A DNA stretch of 64,000 nucleotides, taken from contig NZ_JAQQFV010000013.1 of the NCBI RefSeq assembly GCF_029675105.1, positions 62,001-126,000 of the forward strand, in the 5' to 3' direction. Of the stretch, positions 26,772 through 35,487 are shown in pieces. The DNA comes from Nocardia anocheti. Its GTDB lineage: Bacteria > Actinomycetota > Actinomycetes > Mycobacteriales > Mycobacteriaceae. The notes beneath the pieces were generated by a model, which did not search any database, was not told where the DNA came from, and saw nothing but the letters and a program-made list of their open reading frames with translations. The position numbers and the translations under genes are program-made. Every line of letters starts with the position of its first letter. Within the stretch, counting starts at the first letter, position 1.

Positions 26772-29072
26772 TTGCCCGACCGCCTCGCCGAGGAACGCAC
26801 CGCGGAACCGGCGCACAGCCGCGAACTCGACCAGGAGCAGCAGTACCTCTCGGTGCTCTACACCAAGCTCGACGGCATGCGCGCGTACGCGCAGAACCGC
26901 CTCAAGACCGTGCTGCTCGAGACCGGCGGTACCCCGCAGGCGCGCAGCGAACGGGAGTCGTTCACCCAGCTCTACCACGAGGACCTGGCCAAATACGACG
27001 CCGCCGAGCACGGCCTGTGCTTCGGCCGGATCGACCTCGACGGTGAGTCCGCCGAGCCGCCGCGCTACATCGGCCGCCTGGGCATCCTCGACGAGGACAA
27101 CGACTACGAACCGCTGCTGCTGGACTGGCGCGCCCCGCTGGCCCGCCCGTTCTACCTGGCCACCACCGCCAATCCCGAAGACGTCGTCCGCCGCCGCCAC
27201 ATCCGCTCACGCAACCGCGCGGTCACCACCATCACCGACGAATACCTGGACCTGGCCGCCGCCGAACGCGACGGCGCGATCGGCACCGACGACGGCGTGG
27301 GCGGGGAGAGCGCGCTGCTCTCGGCGCTCAACGCGGCCCGCACCGGGCACATGAACGACATCGTCGAGACCATCCAGAGCGAGCAGGACGCGATCATCCG
27401 CTCCGAGCACAAGAGCGTGCTGGTGGTGCAGGGCGGGCCGGGCACCGGCAAGACCGCGGTCGCGCTGCACCGCGCCGCCTACCTGCTCTACACCTACCGC
27501 CAGCAGCTGGCCAAGAGCGGCGTGCTGATCATCGGCCCCAACGCCACCTTCCTCGATTACATCGGTCAGGTGCTGCCCTCCCTCGGTGAGACCGGTGTGC
27601 TGCTCTCGACGATCGGTGACCTGTATCCCGGGGTGAAGGCGGTGCGCGAGGACTCGCTGCGCGCTGGCGAGATCAAGGGCTCCCTCGACATGATCGAGGT
27701 GCTCAAGCAGGCCGTGCGCGACCGGCAGGAGGTGCCCGCCGAACCGGTGCGGCTGTCCTTCGACGGCTACCCGGTGACCCTGGATCGCAAGATCGCGACC
27801 AAGGCGCGCGGCCGGGCCCGCTCCTCGCGGCGTCCGCACAACCTGGCCCGCCCGATCTTCGCGTCCTCGGTGATCGACGCGCTCACCGATCAGCTCGCCG
27901 CCACCATGGGCGCGGATCTCTCCGGCGGGGCGAGCCTGCTCAGCTCCGCAGACCTCACCGAGATCGGCGACGAGATGCGCGCCGACCCGCAGGTGCAGGC
28001 CGCCATCACCGCGCTGTGGCCGATCCTGTCGCCGCAAGAGGTGCTGGCCGATCTGCTCGCCGACCCGGCCCGGCTCGACCGCGCGGCCAAGTCGCTGAGC
28101 CCGGCCGACCGCGCCGAGCTGGTGCGCGCCGACGACGGCACCTTCGCCGCCGCCGACGCCCCGCTGCTCGACGAGCTGGCCGAACTGCTCGGCGTCGACG
28201 ACACCGAGGAACGCGAGCGCTCCCGCCGCCGCTGGCGCGCCCAGCTGGCCGAGGCCCAGGACGCGCTCGACATCCTGACCGGTTCGGCACCGCAGGACAT
28301 CGAGGACGAACTCGACCCCGAGATCCTGATGGCCTACGACCTGATCGACGCCTCCCAGCTGGCCCAGCGCCAGGAATTCGGCAACCGGCAGACCACCGCC
28401 GAGCGCGCCGCGGGCGACCGCACCTGGACCTACGGGCATGTCATCGTCGACGAAGCCCAGGAACTCTCGGAGATGGCCTGGCGGATGGTCATGCGACGCA
28501 TTCCGAACCGCTGGATCACCGTGGTCGGCGATGTCGCCCAGACCGGTGATCCGGCGGGTGCGTCGTCGTGGCAGCGGGTGCTGGAACCCTATGTGGCGCA
28601 ACGCTGGAAGCTCACCGAGCTGTCGGTGAACTACCGCACCCCGGCCGAGATCATGACGGTCGCCGGGGACGTGCTGGCCGCGATCGATCCCGAGGGTCGG
28701 GTACCGCGCTCGGTCCGGGAGACCGGTCATCCGCCGCGCGCGCACCGGGTGCGGCCCGAAGGGGTGCGCGCGGAGGTGGCCCGACTGCTCGAGCTCGAGC
28801 ACGGCCCGGGTACCAGCGCGGTGCTCGCGCCCGCGGCGCTGATCCCGGAGCTGTCCGCGCTGGCCGGGGAATCGGTGCAGGTGCTGACTGTGCACGACGC
28901 GAAGGGCCTCGAGTTCGACCGGGTGTATCTGGTGGAGCCGGGGGCGATCCTGAGTGAGTCGCCGCGCGGTCTCAACGACCTCTACGTCGCGCTCACCCGC
29001 GCCACCCAGCGGCTGGCCGTGGTGCACACCGAGGACCTGCCCGAGGTGCTGGCCGCGCTCGCACCCGCCTGA
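26772..29072 (+). CDS. helD: HelD-type RNA polymerase recycling ATPase
   Basis: This UvrD-like superfamily 1 protein of 766 residues follows mycobacterial HelD: an N-terminal coiled coil (ELDQEQQYLSVLYTKLDGMR), Walker A GGPGTGKTAVALHRAAYLLYTYR, an inserted Ala/Asp-rich region, Walker B VIVDEAQELSEMAWR, then VNYRTPAEIM, VHDAKGLEFDRVYLV and YVALTRATQRL. HelD proteins pull stalled RNA polymerase off DNA using ATP. The start is TTG 26772, because AAGGAG (26759-26764) lies 7 bases upstream; the GTG at 26754 would put that site inside the gene. I saw no rifampicin-associated element upstream, so it is probably the housekeeping HelD rather than inducible HelR. Confidence 0.92.
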   Translation: MPDRLAEERTAEPAHSRELDQEQQYLSVLYTKLDGMRAYAQNRLKTVLLETGGTPQARSERESFTQLYHEDLAKYDAAEHGLCFGRIDLDGESAEPPRYIGRLGILDEDNDYEPLLLDWRAPLARPFYLATTANPEDVVRRRHIRSRNRAVTTITDEYLDLAAAERDGAIGTDDGVGGESALLSALNAARTGHMNDIVETIQSEQDAIIRSEHKSVLVVQGGPGTGKTAVALHRAAYLLYTYRQQLAKSGVLIIGPNATFLDYIGQVLPSLGETGVLLSTIGDLYPGVKAVREDSLRAGEIKGSLDMIEVLKQAVRDRQEVPAEPVRLSFDGYPVTLDRKIATKARGRARSSRRPHNLARPIFASSVIDALTDQLAATMGADLSGGASLLSSADLTEIGDEMRADPQVQAAITALWPILSPQEVLADLLADPARLDRAAKSLSPADRAELVRADDGTFAAADAPLLDELAELLGVDDTEERERSRRRWRAQLAEAQDALDILTGSAPQDIEDELDPEILMAYDLIDASQLAQRQEFGNRQTTAERAAGDRTWTYGHVIVDEAQELSEMAWRMVMRRIPNRWITVVGDVAQTGDPAGASSWQRVLEPYVAQRWKLTELSVNYRTPAEIMTVAGDVLAAIDPEGRVPRSVRETGHPPRAHRVRPEGVRAEVARLLELEHGPGTSAVLAPAALIPELSALAGESVQVLTVHDAKGLEFDRVYLVEPGAILSESPRGLNDLYVALTRATQRLAVVHTEDLPEVLAALAPA

Positions 29073-29078
29073 CACACA

Positions 29079-29115
29079 CGAAAGCCCCGGATCGCGGTGC
29101 GGTCCGGGGCTTTCG
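29079..29115. terminator. Bidirectional terminator, helD/usp
   Basis: A perfect 13-bp stem (29079-29091 with 29103-29115) whose arms end in GGGGCTTTCG on one strand and the same on the other, giving T-rich ends both ways. It separates the convergent helD and usp genes. Confidence 0.85.
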
Positions 29116-29124
29116 TTCGTCCGG

Positions 29125-29577
29125 TCAGCGGACGGTGTGCACGATCAGCACGTCCGAACGCGACTTGCGGGCCACGTCCGAGGGCACCGAACCCAGCAGG
29201 CGGCCGGTGAGGGTGTTCAGACCTCGGTTACCGACGACGAGCAGGTCGGCCTTGGTCTCGCGGACCAGGTCGAGCAGCGAGTCGACCGGCTCGCCGACGA
29301 TGGCGCGCTCGACGATGTTCTTGGCACCGGCGGCGGTGGCCTTCTCCCGCGCGACGTGCAGGATCTCGTTGGTCGGCGCGGAGCCACGGACCTGGTAGGC
29401 CTCGTCCTTGAGCACATCGGCCGCGGCGGCGACGTCGCGATCGTCGGTCGGGAAGTACGCGCAGGCGAGCACGAGAGTGGCCTCCGCAGCGCCGGCGAGT
29501 GCGGCGGCCTTCTCGACGGCGACGTACGACGAGTCCGAGCCATCAGTACCGACGACAATGGTCCGGTAGGCGGTCAT
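29125..29577 (-). CDS. Universal stress protein
   Basis: A 150-residue single-domain Usp starting at ATG 29577 after GGAGGAG. The ATP-binding loop is present (VVGNRGLNTLTGRLLGSV, i.e. G-x2-G-x9-G-S), and the N-terminal TIVVGTDGSDSS is the usual first strand and loop. Such proteins are typical DosR targets in mycobacteria, but no good DosR box is visible in front of this one. Confidence 0.93.
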   Translation of the reverse strand: MTAYRTIVVGTDGSDSSYVAVEKAAALAGAAEATLVLACAYFPTDDRDVAAAADVLKDEAYQVRGSAPTNEILHVAREKATAAGAKNIVERAIVGEPVDSLLDLVRETKADLLVVGNRGLNTLTGRLLGSVPSDVARKSRSDVLIVHTVR

Positions 29578-29845
29578 CTCTCCTCCAACTTGGTCGGCGC
29601 CGGCACCGAACCACCCGGGAATCGAGCGTCGGCGCGGCAATTGGGTCGACCCTAACGCCAAAACAGGGCGATTTATCAGAAATCGCAACAGATCACACCG
29701 GGAGTGTCGATCGGCGTCCACGCTGGTGCGGTGGCCTGCGCGACACTCGTGAACAGCTACCTGCGGCGATTACAGACCGGACGCGCGAAACTGTGGCCTA
29801 TCACAACGGAATCAATGCCGGTGCGCGGCTGGGACTTTCCTCACA

Positions 29846-30277
29846 TCACCCGGAGAAACTGGGCAGTCCACAGGCCGCGCTGCCACTGCCGGTGCTCGGC
29901 TCGACGGTCACCGTGGCGGGGACGATCCAGTGCGTGGTGACGCCGTCGACCTTCGCGGTCAGCAGATGCTCACCCGCCGAGGCCGGACGCCAGGTCGTGT
30001 CGGTGGTGCCGATCGTGGGCACCTGCACCGCGCCGATCACCTGGCCGTCGTCGTAGAAGGTGACAAGGGCGCCCGCGTCGCTGGAGCTGTAGCCGACGAC
30101 GTTGGCGGCCGTGAGCTGATAGGAGCAGCCGACCTTGTGGTCGGTGCCCTCGACGGCGACCCGCTGTTCGCCCTCGGCGCCCGCGTGCGGGGCGAGCAGT
30201 GCCGCGGCGGTCATCACGGTCGCACAGGCGGCACCGAGCAGGGCGGGACGGGAAATTCGACGAAAAGTTGTTCTCAC
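29846..30277 (-). CDS. Secreted Ig-like protein, paralogue 1
   Basis: GTG 30277 gives 143 residues with a signal peptide (RRISRPALLG...ALLAPHAGAEG); ATG 30304 is an alternative. The mature part of about 110 residues has two Cys (HKVGCSYQLTA and SAACGLP) that could form one disulfide, and a beta-sandwich pattern ending ITV-like in VPATVTVEP. It is clearly related to the protein at 35488-35919: both share HKVGCSY.LTA, TWrP..AGeH.L.A and TVTV. Extracellular role unknown. Confidence 0.8.
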   Translation of the reverse strand: MRTTFRRISRPALLGAACATVMTAAALLAPHAGAEGEQRVAVEGTDHKVGCSYQLTAANVVGYSSSDAGALVTFYDDGQVIGAVQVPTIGTTDTTWRPASAGEHLLTAKVDGVTTHWIVPATVTVEPSTGSGSAACGLPSFSG

Positions 30278-30329
30278 GTCGCCGACACTATCGATGGGTT
30301 CCATCACAACCAGTCGAAATGACAATATT

Positions 30330-31157
30330 TCAGACCTCCACCGAGGCCGCGCGCGCATATTCCGACGGCGCCATCCCGATCTCCGCGGTGAACTCGCGCG
30401 TGAAATGCGCCTGATCGAAATAGCCGAGATCGGCGGCCAGTTCGGCCAGGTCCACGCGGTCACCGCGGGCCAGCCGATCGGCGGCGTCCTGTAACCGGAA
30501 ACGGCACAGCACCCATTTCGGCCCGGCCCCCACATAACGCCGGAACAAACGCTGCACGGTGCGCACCGGAACACCGAACCGCGCGGTGACCTGATCGACG
30601 CGTGTGAGCTCCGGATCGTCGGCCATCGCCGCCACGATCCGCGCGACCAGCGCGAAATGCGGATCGTCCGAACGTCCGCGCCCCGCGAAGAACGCCTCGA
30701 TCACTTCCCGCCTGCGCTCGTCGGACGTCTCGGCCAGCACCTTTTCGGTCAACCCCGCCGCGGCCGGAAGCACCTCGGCCAGCGGTGCCGAATCATCGCG
30801 CAGCACACCGACATCCATCCCCGTGAACGCCCCGAAACCACCCGGGACGAAACGGATGCCGAAAGTCTCGCCCTCCCCGCTCAATTCCCGCACGTACTTG
30901 GTGGTGCACACCCCGTTGACGAAACCGCCCGTGCGCACCGCGCTGCGCTCGAAGGTGACGTTCACGCACGGAAACGACAGCACCTGCGCGTGATAGGCCG
31001 GGCGGCCGCGCAGATCCCAGCGCACCACCCAGTACCGGTCCGCGAAACCGGACAGCGCAGGCCCGACCGTCAGCCGGTCCAAGCGGCGATGCCGGGCCTG
31101 CTCCCCCGGATGCAGAATGCCGCGCTGATCACCGGATTCCGGCGACTCACCGGGCAC
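30330..31157 (-). CDS. AraC-family transcriptional regulator
   Basis: A 275-residue regulator with an N-terminal cupin-like sensing region (SFPCVNVTFE, ETFGIRFVPGGFGAF) and a C-terminal double helix-turn-helix (about 175-270: VDQVTARFGVPVRTVQRLFRRYVGAGP, then DLAELAADLGYFDQAHFTREFTAEIG). GTG 31157 follows GGGGAGG at 6 bases. It is divergent from the VOC-fold gene with 70 bases between, so it probably controls that gene. Confidence 0.92.
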   Translation of the reverse strand: MPGESPESGDQRGILHPGEQARHRRLDRLTVGPALSGFADRYWVVRWDLRGRPAYHAQVLSFPCVNVTFERSAVRTGGFVNGVCTTKYVRELSGEGETFGIRFVPGGFGAFTGMDVGVLRDDSAPLAEVLPAAAGLTEKVLAETSDERRREVIEAFFAGRGRSDDPHFALVARIVAAMADDPELTRVDQVTARFGVPVRTVQRLFRRYVGAGPKWVLCRFRLQDAADRLARGDRVDLAELAADLGYFDQAHFTREFTAEIGMAPSEYARAASVEV

Positions 31158-31227
31158 GACGACCTCCCCCGCTCGGCTGTCGCGTTCTTACAAGACCCCC
31201 GCGCACCGGACGACCAAGATCGATGTC

Positions 31228-31695
31228 ATGACCGAATCCGTCACCCCCATTCCCGAGGGCTACCACTCCATCACCTGTTTCCTGGCCGTGCCCGACGGCA
31301 ACGCCGCCATCGACTTCTACACCACGGTGTTCGGCGCGAAGGTGCTCAGCCGGGCCGACCGCCCCGACGGACAACCCGCCCACGCCGAACTCCTCATCGG
31401 CGACTCCACCCTCCAACTCGGCATGCCGATCCCGGAGAACAACGTCCTCGCCCCGCAGGACTGGGTGCACACCTCGATCGTGCACTACTGCCCCGATGTC
31501 GACGCCGTCGTCGCCCGCGCGATCGAGCACGGCGCCCGCACCGCCGAAGAGCCGCAGACCTTCGTCAACGGCGAACGCTTCGGCGTGGTGATCGACCCCT
31601 TCGGTCACCGCTGGGCGGTCATCACCCGCGTGGAAGAAGTCTCCCGCGAGGAAGCCGACCGCCGCATCGCCGAATGGATGAACGCAGTGACATAG
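31228..31695 (+). CDS. VOC/glyoxalase superfamily protein (PhnB-like)
   Basis: A 155-residue protein with the PhnB-type vicinal-oxygen-chelate fold: paired betaalphabetabetabeta units, with segments HSITCFLAVPDGNAAIDFY, FGAKVLSR and DPFGHRWAV. The position of metal ligands is not clear, so enzyme activity is uncertain; many relatives bind or sequester drugs. It is divergent from an AraC regulator. Its end is followed by a very long hairpin. Confidence 0.9.
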   Translation: MTESVTPIPEGYHSITCFLAVPDGNAAIDFYTTVFGAKVLSRADRPDGQPAHAELLIGDSTLQLGMPIPENNVLAPQDWVHTSIVHYCPDVDAVVARAIEHGARTAEEPQTFVNGERFGVVIDPFGHRWAVITRVEEVSREEADRRIAEWMNAVT

Positions 31696-31709
31696 CGGCT
31701 GGCGCCGCG

Positions 31710-31802
31710 GGGTTTTCGGCCCTGAGGGCCTCGCACCCGAGCGGCGATACTTCGCCTGCGGCGTTACGTCTCGCCGCTCGGGTGCGAGGCGGCCGAAAAC
31801 CC
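31710..31802. repeat. 93-bp long hairpin between convergent genes
   Basis: Outer arms GGGTTTTCGGCC (31710-31721) and GGCCGAAAACCC (31791-31802) pair over 12 bp; inner arms 31728-31747 and 31771-31790 pair over 20 bp with no mismatch; a 6-base bulge (31722-31727) and a 23-base loop (31748-31770) complete it. It sits between the VOC gene and uvrB stop codons and could be a terminator, a REP-like element or a cruciform. Confidence 0.85.
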
Positions 31803-31836
31803 GGGGGTGTCGCGGCGATCGGACCGACATCGCTGC

Positions 31837-34017
31837 CTAGCCGATGCCCGCTGCGTCCATACCGCGGAGTTCCTTCTTCAGGTCCGCGATCTCGTCGCGT
31901 AAGCGGCCTGCCAGCTCGAACTGGAGTTCGCGGGCCGCGTTCATCATCTGTGCGGTGAGCTGGGTGACCAGGTCGGCCAGTTCGGCGCGCGGCATGGACT
32001 TCAGGTCGCGTTCGGCGTAGATCCCGGCGCTGACCGCGCGGCCGGGCTCGCCCTGGGCACGGCGGCCACGGCTGGCGTTGCGGCCCGAACCGCCGACGGC
32101 GACCTCGTCCTCGGCCTCCTGATACACCTGATCGAGGATGTCGGCGATCTTCTTGCGCAGCGGCTGGGGGTCGATGCCGTTGGCCTCGTTGTAGGCGATC
32201 TGCTTGGCGCGGCGGCGATCGGTCTCGTCGATGGCGTGGCGCATCGAGTCGGTGATCTTGTCGGCGTACATGTGCACTTCACCGGAGACATTGCGCGCCG
32301 CGCGGCCGATGGTCTGGATGAGGCTGGTGCTCGACCGCAGGAAGCCCTCCTTGTCGGCGTCCAGGATCGCGACCAGCGACACCTCGGGCAGGTCGAGGCC
32401 CTCGCGCAGCAGGTTGATGCCCACCAGCACGTCGTACTCGCCCAGCCGCAGCTGCCGCAGCAGTTCGACGCGGCGCAGGGTGTCGATCTCGGAGTGCAGG
32501 TAGCGCACCCGCACGCCCAGTCCGAGCAGGTAGTCGGTGAGGTCCTCGGCCATCTTCTTGGTCAGGGTGGTGACCAGTACGCGCTCGTCGCGTTCGGTGC
32601 GGCCGCGGATCTCGTGCACCAGATCGTCGATCTGGCCCTTGGTCGGCTTCACCACCACGTGAGGGTCGACCAGGCCGGTCGGGCGGATCACCTGCTCGAC
32701 CACCTCACCACCGACCTGCCCCAGCTCGTACGGGCCCGGCGTCGCGGACAGGTAGACCGCCTGACCGATCCGGTCGGCGAACTCCTCCCAGGTCAGCGGC
32801 CGGTTGTCGACCGCCGAGGGCAGCCGGAAACCGAACTCGACGAGGTTGCGCTTGCGCGACATGTCGCCCTCGAACATGCCGCCGATCTGCGGCACGGTGA
32901 CGTGCGACTCGTCGATCACCAGCAGGAAGTCGTCGGGGAAGTAGTCCAGCAGCGTGGCCGGAGCCGAGCCCGCCGGGCGTCCGTCGATGTGGCGCGAGTA
33001 GTTCTCGATACCGGAGCAGAAGCCCACCTGGCGGATCATCTCCAGGTCGTACTCGGTGCGCATGCGCAGGCGCTGCGCCTCGAGCAGCTTGCCCTGCTTC
33101 TCCAGCTCGGCCAGCCGCTCGGCCAGCTCGGTCTCGATATCGGCGACCGCGCGGTTCATCCGCTCCGGACCGGCCACGTAGTGGGTGGCCGGGAAGATGC
33201 GCAGCGAGTCGACCTGCCGGACCACGTCACCGGTGAGCGGGTGCAGGTAGTACAGCGCCTCGATCTCGTCACCGAAGAACTCGATGCGCACCGCCAGTTC
33301 CTCGTAGGAGGGGATGATCTCGACGGTGTCGCCGCGCACCCGGAAGGTGCCGCGGGTGAAGGCCATGTCGTTGCGGGTGTACTGCACGTCGACCAGCAGC
33401 CGCAGCAGCGCGTCGCGGTCGACCTCGCCGCCCACCTCGAGCTGCACCGACCGGTCCAGATACGACTGCGGCGTACCCAGGCCGTAGATGCACGACACCG
33501 AGGCCACCACGACCACGTCGCGGCGCGAGAGCAGGCTCGAGGTGGCCGAGTGGCGCAGCCGCTCGACGTCGTCGTTGATCGAGCTGTCCTTCTCGATGTA
33601 GGTATCGGTCTGCGCGATGTAGGCCTCGGGCTGGTAGTAGTCGTAGTACGAGACGAAGTACTCCACCGCGTTGTGCGGCAGCATCTCGCGCAACTCGTTG
33701 GCCAGCTGGGCCGCGAGGGTCTTGTTGGGCGCCATCACCAGGGTGGGCCGCTGCAGCTTCTCGATCAGCCACGCCGTGGTGGCCGACTTACCGGTACCGG
33801 TGGCACCGAGCAGGACCACGTCCTTCTCGCCCGCGGTGACGCGCCGTTCCAGCTCGGCGATGGCCGCGGGCTGGTCACCTGCGGGTTTGTGCTCGCTGAC
33901 CACCTCGAAGCGGCCACCGGCACGCTCGATCGTGCCGACGGGTCGGTGCTCGGAATGCGCGAGCGGGTGCCCCCGTTCCTCGTACCCTTCCGCCGGAATC
34001 TCGGTTGCGAATGCCAT
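31837..34017 (-). CDS. uvrB: UvrABC excinuclease subunit B
   Basis: UvrB is the damage-verifying helicase of nucleotide excision repair. At 726 residues from ATG 34017 (MAFATEIP, where mycobacterial UvrB begins) it has all expected parts: Walker A GATGTGKSATTAW, the beta-hairpin YYDYYQPEAY, DESH box (LLVIDESHVTVPQ), motif TIGRAARNVSG, and the C-terminal UVR coiled coil (LQFELAGRLRDEIADLKKEL) that binds UvrC. An ATG-free extension to 34047 is open but unlikely. UvrA, its partner, is encoded 11 kb away. Confidence 0.98.
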   Translation of the reverse strand: MAFATEIPAEGYEERGHPLAHSEHRPVGTIERAGGRFEVVSEHKPAGDQPAAIAELERRVTAGEKDVVLLGATGTGKSATTAWLIEKLQRPTLVMAPNKTLAAQLANELREMLPHNAVEYFVSYYDYYQPEAYIAQTDTYIEKDSSINDDVERLRHSATSSLLSRRDVVVVASVSCIYGLGTPQSYLDRSVQLEVGGEVDRDALLRLLVDVQYTRNDMAFTRGTFRVRGDTVEIIPSYEELAVRIEFFGDEIEALYYLHPLTGDVVRQVDSLRIFPATHYVAGPERMNRAVADIETELAERLAELEKQGKLLEAQRLRMRTEYDLEMIRQVGFCSGIENYSRHIDGRPAGSAPATLLDYFPDDFLLVIDESHVTVPQIGGMFEGDMSRKRNLVEFGFRLPSAVDNRPLTWEEFADRIGQAVYLSATPGPYELGQVGGEVVEQVIRPTGLVDPHVVVKPTKGQIDDLVHEIRGRTERDERVLVTTLTKKMAEDLTDYLLGLGVRVRYLHSEIDTLRRVELLRQLRLGEYDVLVGINLLREGLDLPEVSLVAILDADKEGFLRSSTSLIQTIGRAARNVSGEVHMYADKITDSMRHAIDETDRRRAKQIAYNEANGIDPQPLRKKIADILDQVYQEAEDEVAVGGSGRNASRGRRAQGEPGRAVSAGIYAERDLKSMPRAELADLVTQLTAQMMNAARELQFELAGRLRDEIADLKKELRGMDAAGIG

Positions 34018-34237
34018 GCACACCAGGTTAGGCCCGACCACCGACAAGTTTCACGAGCGGCGGCCGCCGCCCCCACCCGCACCGGCGACCGGCAAACCGC
34101 GGGCATCCCCACCGCCTGTCCGAAACGTCCCATGTACCAAGGTCATTCGCACACCCGGGTCCCACGACACGCCCGGCACGAGGCCGGATCCGGGCGTACG
34201 CTGAGTTGATCATCGGCACGTGGTGAAGGACAAGGCC

Positions 34238-34849
34238 ATGAGCGCTCTGCTTCCCCTGCTCGTCGCGGCTCCGGCCGTCACCGGATTCGCGGGATATTTC
34301 GCGCGCGAGATCCGCGGTCCGCAACCTCCGCCCCCGGCGGTGTCCCCGCCAGCGCGCCCCCGGGTCGAGTTCTTCGATCTGGCCGAGCTCACCGCCACCG
34401 ACACCAGGGGCTACATCCGCCCGGTCGACCGGTACGAGACCCAGCCCTGGGGCATCTATCTGGCACGCACCCTCGACCGGCCGCACGGTCGCTACGAGGA
34501 GTCCTGGTTGCTGCCCGGCCTGTCGATCCGCCTCACCATCGAGCACGATCGCCCCGGTCATCACCGCAGCCACGACTACGTCCTCGACATCGCCGAGATC
34601 GTGCAGGTGGGACCGAAGCGCTGGAAGGCCACCGACTACTTCCTCGACGTGGCGGTGCGTCGCGGCCGGTCGTCGAGCCTGCGCGGGTCCGGCGCCCTGC
34701 TCGCCGCGCACGCCGCGGGCCACGTCACCACCGACGACGCCGATCGCGCCTTCGAGCACGCGGCGGTGGTCCTCGACGGTCTCGCCGCGCAGGATCACGA
34801 CGTCGAGCAGTGGTTGCGCACCCGGGGGATCACGCTGACCTGGATGTGA
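34238..34849 (+). CDS. DUF402 protein with N-terminal hydrophobic anchor
   Basis: From ATG 34238 (AAGGA about 9 bases upstream; GTGs at 34220 and 34223 are alternatives) the product is 203 residues. A hydrophobic helix (ALLPLLVAAPAVTGFAGYF) is followed by a Pro-rich spacer and a DUF402 domain (FFDLAELTATDTRGYIRPVDRY, YFLDVAVRRG). The family includes nucleoside-diphosphate hydrolases, but activity here is not established. The next gene is a shorter paralogue without the anchor. Confidence 0.85.
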   Translation: MSALLPLLVAAPAVTGFAGYFAREIRGPQPPPPAVSPPARPRVEFFDLAELTATDTRGYIRPVDRYETQPWGIYLARTLDRPHGRYEESWLLPGLSIRLTIEHDRPGHHRSHDYVLDIAEIVQVGPKRWKATDYFLDVAVRRGRSSSLRGSGALLAAHAAGHVTTDDADRAFEHAAVVLDGLAAQDHDVEQWLRTRGITLTWM

Positions 34850-34896
34850 GTCCGCGCGCGGGCGCCCGCACCAGGTCGGCGGTAGATTCTGCGATC

Positions 34897-35421
34897 ATGA
34901 CGCAGGCATCCACCGTGCACGTGCACCCACCCAAGGTCGAGTACTTCGACATCGCGGCGCAGACGAATACCGATCCCAAGGGGTTCGTCCGGCCGGTGGA
35001 GGTCTACCGGGAAGAGCCGTGGGGGCTCTACATGGCCCGCCACTCCGATCACCCCAACTTCCACTACCTCGAGTCGTGGATCGTGCCCGAGCTGTCGCTG
35101 CGCGCGACCGTGTTCGGCTACAACCCCGGCGTGGAGCAGTGGCAGGACATCTACGTCGACATCGGCGCGTTCACCCGGGAATCGCCGACGCTGTGGCGCT
35201 CGATCGACCACTACCTCGACGTCCTGGTCCGCACCGGCCGTGACGTGCGCCTGGTCGACATCGACGAGCTACTCGCCGCCAACACCAGCGGCCAGCTCTC
35301 TCCCGCCGAGTGCCAGGCCGCCATCGAACACGCCACCGCCGCCATCGACGGGATCGCCGCGCACGGCTACCACCTGGAGAACTGGCTGGCCGACCTCGGG
35401 ATGCCCATCACCTGGCGCTGA
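34897..35421 (+). CDS. DUF402 family protein
   Basis: A 174-residue soluble protein, paralogous to its upstream neighbour over the whole DUF402 domain (EYFDIAAQTNTDPKGFVRPVEVY, WGLYMARHSDHPNFHYLESW, DHYLDVLVRTGRD, NWLADLGMPITW). The family has a nucleotide-phosphate hydrolase fold in some members. A TAGATT box lies 8 bases before the ATG and no Shine-Dalgarno is visible, so it may be leaderless. Terminated by the hairpin at 35431. Confidence 0.88.
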   Translation: MTQASTVHVHPPKVEYFDIAAQTNTDPKGFVRPVEVYREEPWGLYMARHSDHPNFHYLESWIVPELSLRATVFGYNPGVEQWQDIYVDIGAFTRESPTLWRSIDHYLDVLVRTGRDVRLVDIDELLAANTSGQLSPAECQAAIEHATAAIDGIAAHGYHLENWLADLGMPITWR

Positions 35422-35430
35422 AACGACGAA

Positions 35431-35467
35431 ACCGCCGGTGACCCTCGGCAGCGAGGTCACCGGCGGT
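35431..35467. terminator. Hairpin between convergent genes
   Basis: A perfect 13-bp stem, ACCGCCGGTGACC (35431-35443) with GGTCACCGGCGGT (35455-35467), 11-nt loop. It lies between the DUF402 gene and the convergent secreted-protein gene. No clear T-tract. Confidence 0.75.
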
Positions 35468-35487
35468 GCCGGGAGAACAGCGGTGGA

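Noticed and set aside
29828..29845. GGGACTTTCCTCAC as a second DosR box near the usp gene
   Set aside because: Only the first half-site matches; the second half lacks GGCCC, and it is 250 bases from usp.
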